Below, piece after piece: positions 60,039 to 64,000 of a stretch of DNA of 64,000 nucleotides; the first letter of the stretch is position 1, and every line of letters begins with the position of its first letter. Location: positions 66,068,304 through 66,132,303 of the forward strand of contig OY829537.1 of the NCBI GenBank assembly GCA_963691705.1, read 5' to 3'. Both the position numbers and the translations under genes were made by a program. The stretch comes from Viola odorata (taxonomy: Eukaryota > Streptophyta > Magnoliopsida > Malpighiales > Violaceae). The notes under the pieces are model-generated. The model had not been told where the DNA came from. It made no database searches and saw only the letters and a list, made by a program, of their open reading frames with translations.

Positions 60039-61341
60039 GTGAGTTTCCTTTTTTGTGTTATCATTACGACTTGCTCACTACTCTAACGTGTCTTGGTGGC
60101 AGACGATACTGAAGACCGACCGCTTGGCATGGATGCCGCTCCTTTAAACGTAACACTGCTTCAAACGCTACCGGCCTCTCCCCCGCCCGAGAGTTCCAGC
60201 CGTCAAGCCGCTTCGCCAAAAAAGAGAAGGACTAAGACAATTGCCGCGAGAGGGCGTGATATTCCCGCTCGGGCTTCTAGTTTTCTCAACAATTGGCTAC
60301 CGGATAGCAGCAAGAGAACGATCACGAGTCAACCCAAGATTAAGATAGCTGAGAGCGACAGCGAGGACATGGACCTTGAGATCGGGCTTCTCCATGCTTC
60401 CGCGGCGCAGCGGAAAAAATAGAGTTGAGAAAACCGCCCAATTTGCTGGTATTTTCTCGAAGAAAATTGATGAAGTCCCATTCACAAGCGTTGACACTTC
60501 TACCGCGGTGACAAATTCTCGAGCGACAAAGGTCACTGAGGCGTCAGCGGTCATTCCCCCCGAGGTCGCTGAAAACCTTCTGGTGCCAGACTCGGCTCCA
60601 CCTATTGACGTTCCTGATTCTCCCATTTCCTCTTATATTCCTGATGTGGTCATGCCGCCTCCCGACTTGAGCATTCCTTTTGTTCCTTCACCAAGGAGCC
60701 CTCAACCATTACTCTTCACATCCATTTCGGGCCTCGACGATTCCGTGGAAAGTTGCTCTCCTCCTTTTGTTGCCAACCTTTCTCCTTTGGACTCCCGAGT
60801 GGGAGTCTCTTCTTACCGCCTAGATCTGTCTACCTTTGGTACTCGCGGGCTTCTCGCTTTGGGGATATTGGACCCGCTATCGCGATACCAGTTGGTAGGC
60901 TCTCTAGTGGGTGAGATATTTGGCTCTCCCAAAGCCAAGAAGGAATTACCGCGTCTTCCTCCCGATATCCAACGTGCGCGAGTTCTGAATAATGCTTTTG
61001 CCAGCTTTAGCGAAATGCATTATTTTCTGGGCACCTATGGTGACAAACTTTGAGGTTCCCCCGGCTTAAAAGAGCAGTTAGATGCTGCCCTGGCCAAGGT
61101 GACGGAGTTGACTCAGCTTCAAAGTCGTACCCGGGCAGAGCTAGACGTTTGTCGCGCCAAGCTTGCAAGGGAAAAATCAAAGGGGAAAGCCAAAGCAGAA
61201 CTTTTAGAAGCAGAATTGGCGGTGGCTAAGGCTGAGTTGACGACGACTAACAAAAGAAACTCTTTCCTTCGTGAAGAGATATCGGCCCGGGATGCGGACT
61301 TGGCGAAGGTTTCTCCGAAGACGACTAAGGCGTTCCCATGA

Positions 61342-61822
61342 TCAGACAGGGTTGGCGCCAGAGAGGACTTCATTTCTTGCATTTCTCTTACTGACCATTG
61401 GCTTGATTCAGTTTGTAATAATTGATGACGCTTGCCCCGTATTGTTGTTTGTAATTTTTCCTTGAACAAATAATCTTTATTCCACTTTTCTGCGTTATCT
61501 TGTCAGCCACTAATTTGATTATCGCCAAGTCGCGTTATCTCAGTCGTCACGTCATCACGCCATTGTGTCTATCTTGTTTCGAAAATCGATTCTTCTTTTC
61601 AGAGCATTTAATGCTCAGGATTTCCTCATTAATGCAAAGGAGGAGTCATGATGATCCAAAAGACACGTGTCAACTTGTAAGGGCACCAAGGGATAGCGTG
61701 CCCTAGGAATTGGTGAGATCAAAGCGCCTTCTCACTTTTCAAGAATCATACTCATTACCTACGCCTGTTCCTTGAGACGCCGTGACGACTGTGACAACAG
61801 TCATTTTACTTGACTTTTGCGA
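61342..61822. other. Intergenic stretch between units 3 and 4
   Basis: No gene seen. It contains the 3' end of unit 3 (AATAATCTTTATT near 61469, a weak poly(A)-like signal) and the upstream region of unit 4 with a palindromic GACACGTGTC at about 61658. Confidence 0.4.
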
Positions 61823-61830
61823 CTATAAAA
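61823..61830 (+). promoter_or_regulatory. TATA box of unit 4
   Basis: CTATAAAA, 173 bases before the ATG at 62003. Confidence 0.45.
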
Positions 61831-62002
61831 CCTAACACTTGTTTATTTTTTCCACTTTTGTCATTTTACTCTTTCCATATTCTTCTGAGTCAGCTTCTGT
61901 TTCTCCTTTTCATCGTCTGGGTGCTCAGAGTTCCTCTCATTAGAAAGGTATTTCTTGTTTGCCCCTGCCGTCTTCTTCATCCTTTTAGCCTTTATTTCTG
62001 CC

Positions 62003-63376
62003 ATGACTAGGGCTCGTCGTTCTGGGTCTAAATCCCTTGACGAGGAAAAGATTGAGAACACCCTCAGTAGTATTACTTCTTTAACCGCTCTTAATGAGCA
62101 TCTAGTCGATCATCATGCTAATATTTCGGAGGGTTATACGGTTTCCGTTGCCCCTAAATCATTACGCCTGAACAACGTTTTGACCGGTAATCGTAGGGTT
62201 CTATATGCTTAGATGTTTCGCTACGGTTTTTGGTTTCCTGTTGATTCCTTTGTGAAACAGTTGCTTACTGCTCTTGATCTGAATCTTGTTCAGTTAACCC
62301 CAAACGCATATTGTTGTGTTTATGCTTTTCTGGAACTTTGCAAGTACAAAGGGATTAACTCTCCTTCCCTTTTGCTGCTTAAGTCTCTTTTCAAACTGTA
62401 CAGTCGTCGGGGTGTGATAGCGATATCACCCCATTATGACGATGACTCTCTTAAGAACTTCACATGGAAGCTCCTTCATCTTGAGTCTTCCATTGAAGAT
62501 TGGAAAAATGATTTTTTTGTTATTCAGATTCCTGATCAGCCAGACCCTTGGTGGCGATCTGGTTTTAATCAAGACGTCAAGGATAGTGCCTGGGGTCGAC
62601 GGGGGGAACTTCGCCAACCCGAGAGAGGCTGGTTGGACAAACTACTTCAGCTGGAAATCAGCGTTCATACTCGCAACTTGGCATATGGGATGGACATCTA
62701 AACTTGCATCAGACGTGAGTGTTGCGTTGCTTTCTTCTTTGTCATAGTCTGTACTAACGCTAACGTTATCTCGTGATTATGCAGAGACCGACCCCGACCG
62801 GAAGCCCGAGAGCGTCAGGAAATGACTAAGAAGGGTTCAACAAATGAGGGAAAAAAGGAGAAACTATTGCCGCCGCCGTTGCTACGGCCACGGTTAATTC
62901 GACTGTACCGCCTGTTGCTACCGCGAGTCTTGTTCAGGTGTCGTCTTCCCTAGTTGGTGAGGAATCCGCTACTATTCCTTTGGGTGTTCCTGTCGTGTCT
63001 ATTGCCGCCTTTCCTGTTCAGGCTTCCTCATCCAGAGCTCCATCAAAAGGAAAGAAAAAGAAAAGGACGAGAAGCGTTGCCGCTCTTCCTCCGTCTCCAG
63101 ACGTCGAAGCTTCCTCTGAAGCGCCTGTTAACGATATCGCTGCGGTAAACGTTTTTTTCCTAAATGTGTTATCTCACCCACTGCCTTTTTATATAATTTT
63201 TGTATTTTCTCTTATTTTCTTATTTCTCGCTACATTTTTCTCTGCAGGGCATCACCACTGCTCCCGCTCACGCCTCCCCATCAAACAGTATGAACTTGAG
63301 CCACATACTGGCTCGTCCTGCGAAGAAGGCGCGACCTGAAGCAGGGGGGCGCGAGCCCGCTGACGGGTCACGTTGA
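62003..63376 (+). pseudogene. Unit 4: second gag-like protein of the same family, three exons
   Basis: Starts ATGACTAGG as unit 3 does. Exon 1 (62003-62714) has MFRYGFWFP, VKQLLTALDLNLVQLTPN and DWKNDFF, aligning with unit 3. The only stop before the motif is TAG at 62210-62212, where unit 3 has AAG. A frameshift lies near 62597. Intron 1 (62715-62784) has GTGAGT and TTATGCAG ends at the same relative place as in unit 3. Exon 2 (62785-63144) carries a basic stretch (KGKKKKRTRS). Intron 2 (63145-63247) has GTAAAC and CTCTGCAG ends and joins GCG to GGC in phase. Exon 3 ends in TGA 63374-63376. The coiled-coil end seen in unit 3 is missing, so it is truncated. Confidence 0.55.
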
Positions 63377-63444
63377 TACCGGGGGGAACCCAACATCACC
63401 GTTGATTCCACGGTGACTTATGGGGATCAATCTTCTGATTTTCT
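63377..63444. other. Junction between unit 4 and a minus-strand retroelement
   Basis: Direction of coding switches here. No duplication or terminal motif was identified, so the mechanism of joining is unclear. Confidence 0.4.
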
Positions 63445-64000
63445 CGGGGACCTCAGATTGTCAGCCTCAGCGTTATCCTCTCGAGGGATATGCTCAAAGC
63501 TGACTTGCATGCCCTTTTTCTGTATTTCTATCAGCTCACGTTTCACTTTAGAGAGGTATTAAATCAAGATGGGTTCTCTGGCTTGGGAGTTTCCCGAGAC
63601 TTGGTCTATTATCAGTTTGGAATCTCCACATATCTTTAGTTGCAAATCGCACGTCATTCCGGTATCGTGTGTGGCTTCGGCAGAGAAACTCCTATGTATT
63701 CTGAGCCCAGCTAGTAACGCCTCGTACTCTGCCGCGTTATTTGACAATGGTTGCAAAATTCTGATAGCGTACCGTATTTGTATGTCATTCGGCCCCATCA
63801 TAAAGATTCCTGCTCCAGCTAACTCTTGATTCTTGGCCCCATCCACGTGGATAACCCACAAGTTTGTGTATGTTTCCGGGGACGAGAGGTACATGTCATT
63901 TGTTTCCTCTTCCGGTAAGTCCGTCAATGCATCTTGTGTGAATGTGCATTCTGCTATGAAATCTGCTAGCGCTTGAGCTTTTATGGATGGTCTGGCCTTA
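63445..64000 (-). pseudogene. Tat-type archaeal-like RNase H fragment, runs off the window
   Basis: On the minus strand the frame enters at the right edge with SIKAQALADFIAE, the usual end of the first RNase H, followed by the second RNase H: WVIHVDGA, NNAAEYEALLAGL, CGDSKLIIDQVSG. A TAA at 63559-63561 interrupts it, but similarity continues in the same frame (YLSKVKRELIEI, FEHIPREDNAEAD) to about 63445. The last catalytic region reads ADNL instead of the usual ADAL, with the Asp kept. An insertion (about HDTGMTCDLQ) before CGDS is unusual. It is distinct from A and B in sequence. The rest of pol should lie beyond 64000. Confidence 0.85.

Larger units (their letters stand above)
57581..61341 (+). 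pseudogene. Unit 3: gag-like protein resembling the plant 'putative gypsy type transposon' family, split by a solo LTR
   Basis: Exon 1 (57581-58251) encodes a domain with the motif MVYFKMFLYGFHFP, then VKKLLRQYDIDPAQITPSSW and a DWKSGFF segment. This layout resembles Pfam PF04195 as I remember it. A frameshift near 58014 moves reading to another frame, and another lies near 58195. The intron donor GTGAGT starts at 58252 and the acceptor GGTGGCAG ends at 60102; the intron now contains solo LTR 2. Exon 2 (60103-61341) has a basic, Pro/Ser-rich linker (SPKKRRTKT), a frameshift at an A run near 60415, a Pro-rich middle, a stop at 61051 and a Lys/Glu/Ala coiled coil to 61341. Unit 4 is a diverged relative. 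Confidence 0.6.

Overview
The window looks like intergenic chromosomal DNA from a large plant genome, probably a eudicot (judged from the repeat families; the species cannot be named). I see no ordinary cellular gene. About 47 kb is a stack of nested LTR retrotransposons, and the rest is older transposon-derived sequence.

Layout. 1-3018: a decayed minus-strand Ty3/gypsy reverse transcriptase and unassigned AT-rich DNA. 3024-50190: element A, a very large Ty3/gypsy element of the Tat/Ogre type with 3.7-kb LTRs and an ATCAG target duplication. It is interrupted at 21046-45401 by element B, a second subfamily of the same lineage (24,356 bp, about 4-kb LTRs, CATAG duplication), which landed in A's own 3' minisatellite. 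B in turn carries a 1245-bp solo LTR (33793-35037, ACTAG duplication) in its pol gene. 50196-52058: unassigned DNA, perhaps an old LTR. 52068-54770: a non-autonomous Mutator-like fold-back element with 163-bp inverted ends and a 9-bp duplication. 54914-63376: a cluster of small gene-like units, most with their own TATA-like box and some with poly(A) signals. Two of them encode a domain resembling the plant 'putative gypsy type transposon' family, and one of those is split by a second solo LTR (58257-60038). 63445-64000: a minus-strand RNase H fragment of another Tat-like element.

Elements A and B share one plan: LTR, primer-binding site (tRNA-Arg-like by recall), ORF1 (accessory protein with coiled-coil end), gag-pro, a short intron, RT / degenerate RNase H / second RNase H / integrase, a 3-4 kb 3' untranslated region with a minisatellite, a hairpin joined to the polypurine tract, and the 3' LTR. 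Once intron, solo LTR and duplicated target are removed, gag-pro (4364 nt) and pol (3439 nt) have identical lengths in A and B and sum to 7803 nt, a whole number of codons. Both copies are dead. A has seven stops in gag-pro, a lost splice donor, a catalytic Asp-to-Asn change in the second RNase H and one stop in integrase. B has two stops, a frameshift in ORF1 and the solo LTR.

The most unusual signals are non-coding: LTR tandem repeats whose units each fold into a hairpin with paired changes, an inverted W-box cluster upstream of the LTR TATA box, and a conserved stem-loop at the polypurine tract. The promoter-ORF unit cluster at 54.9-63.4 kb is the best candidate for something not well described. 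All identity estimates are by eye.
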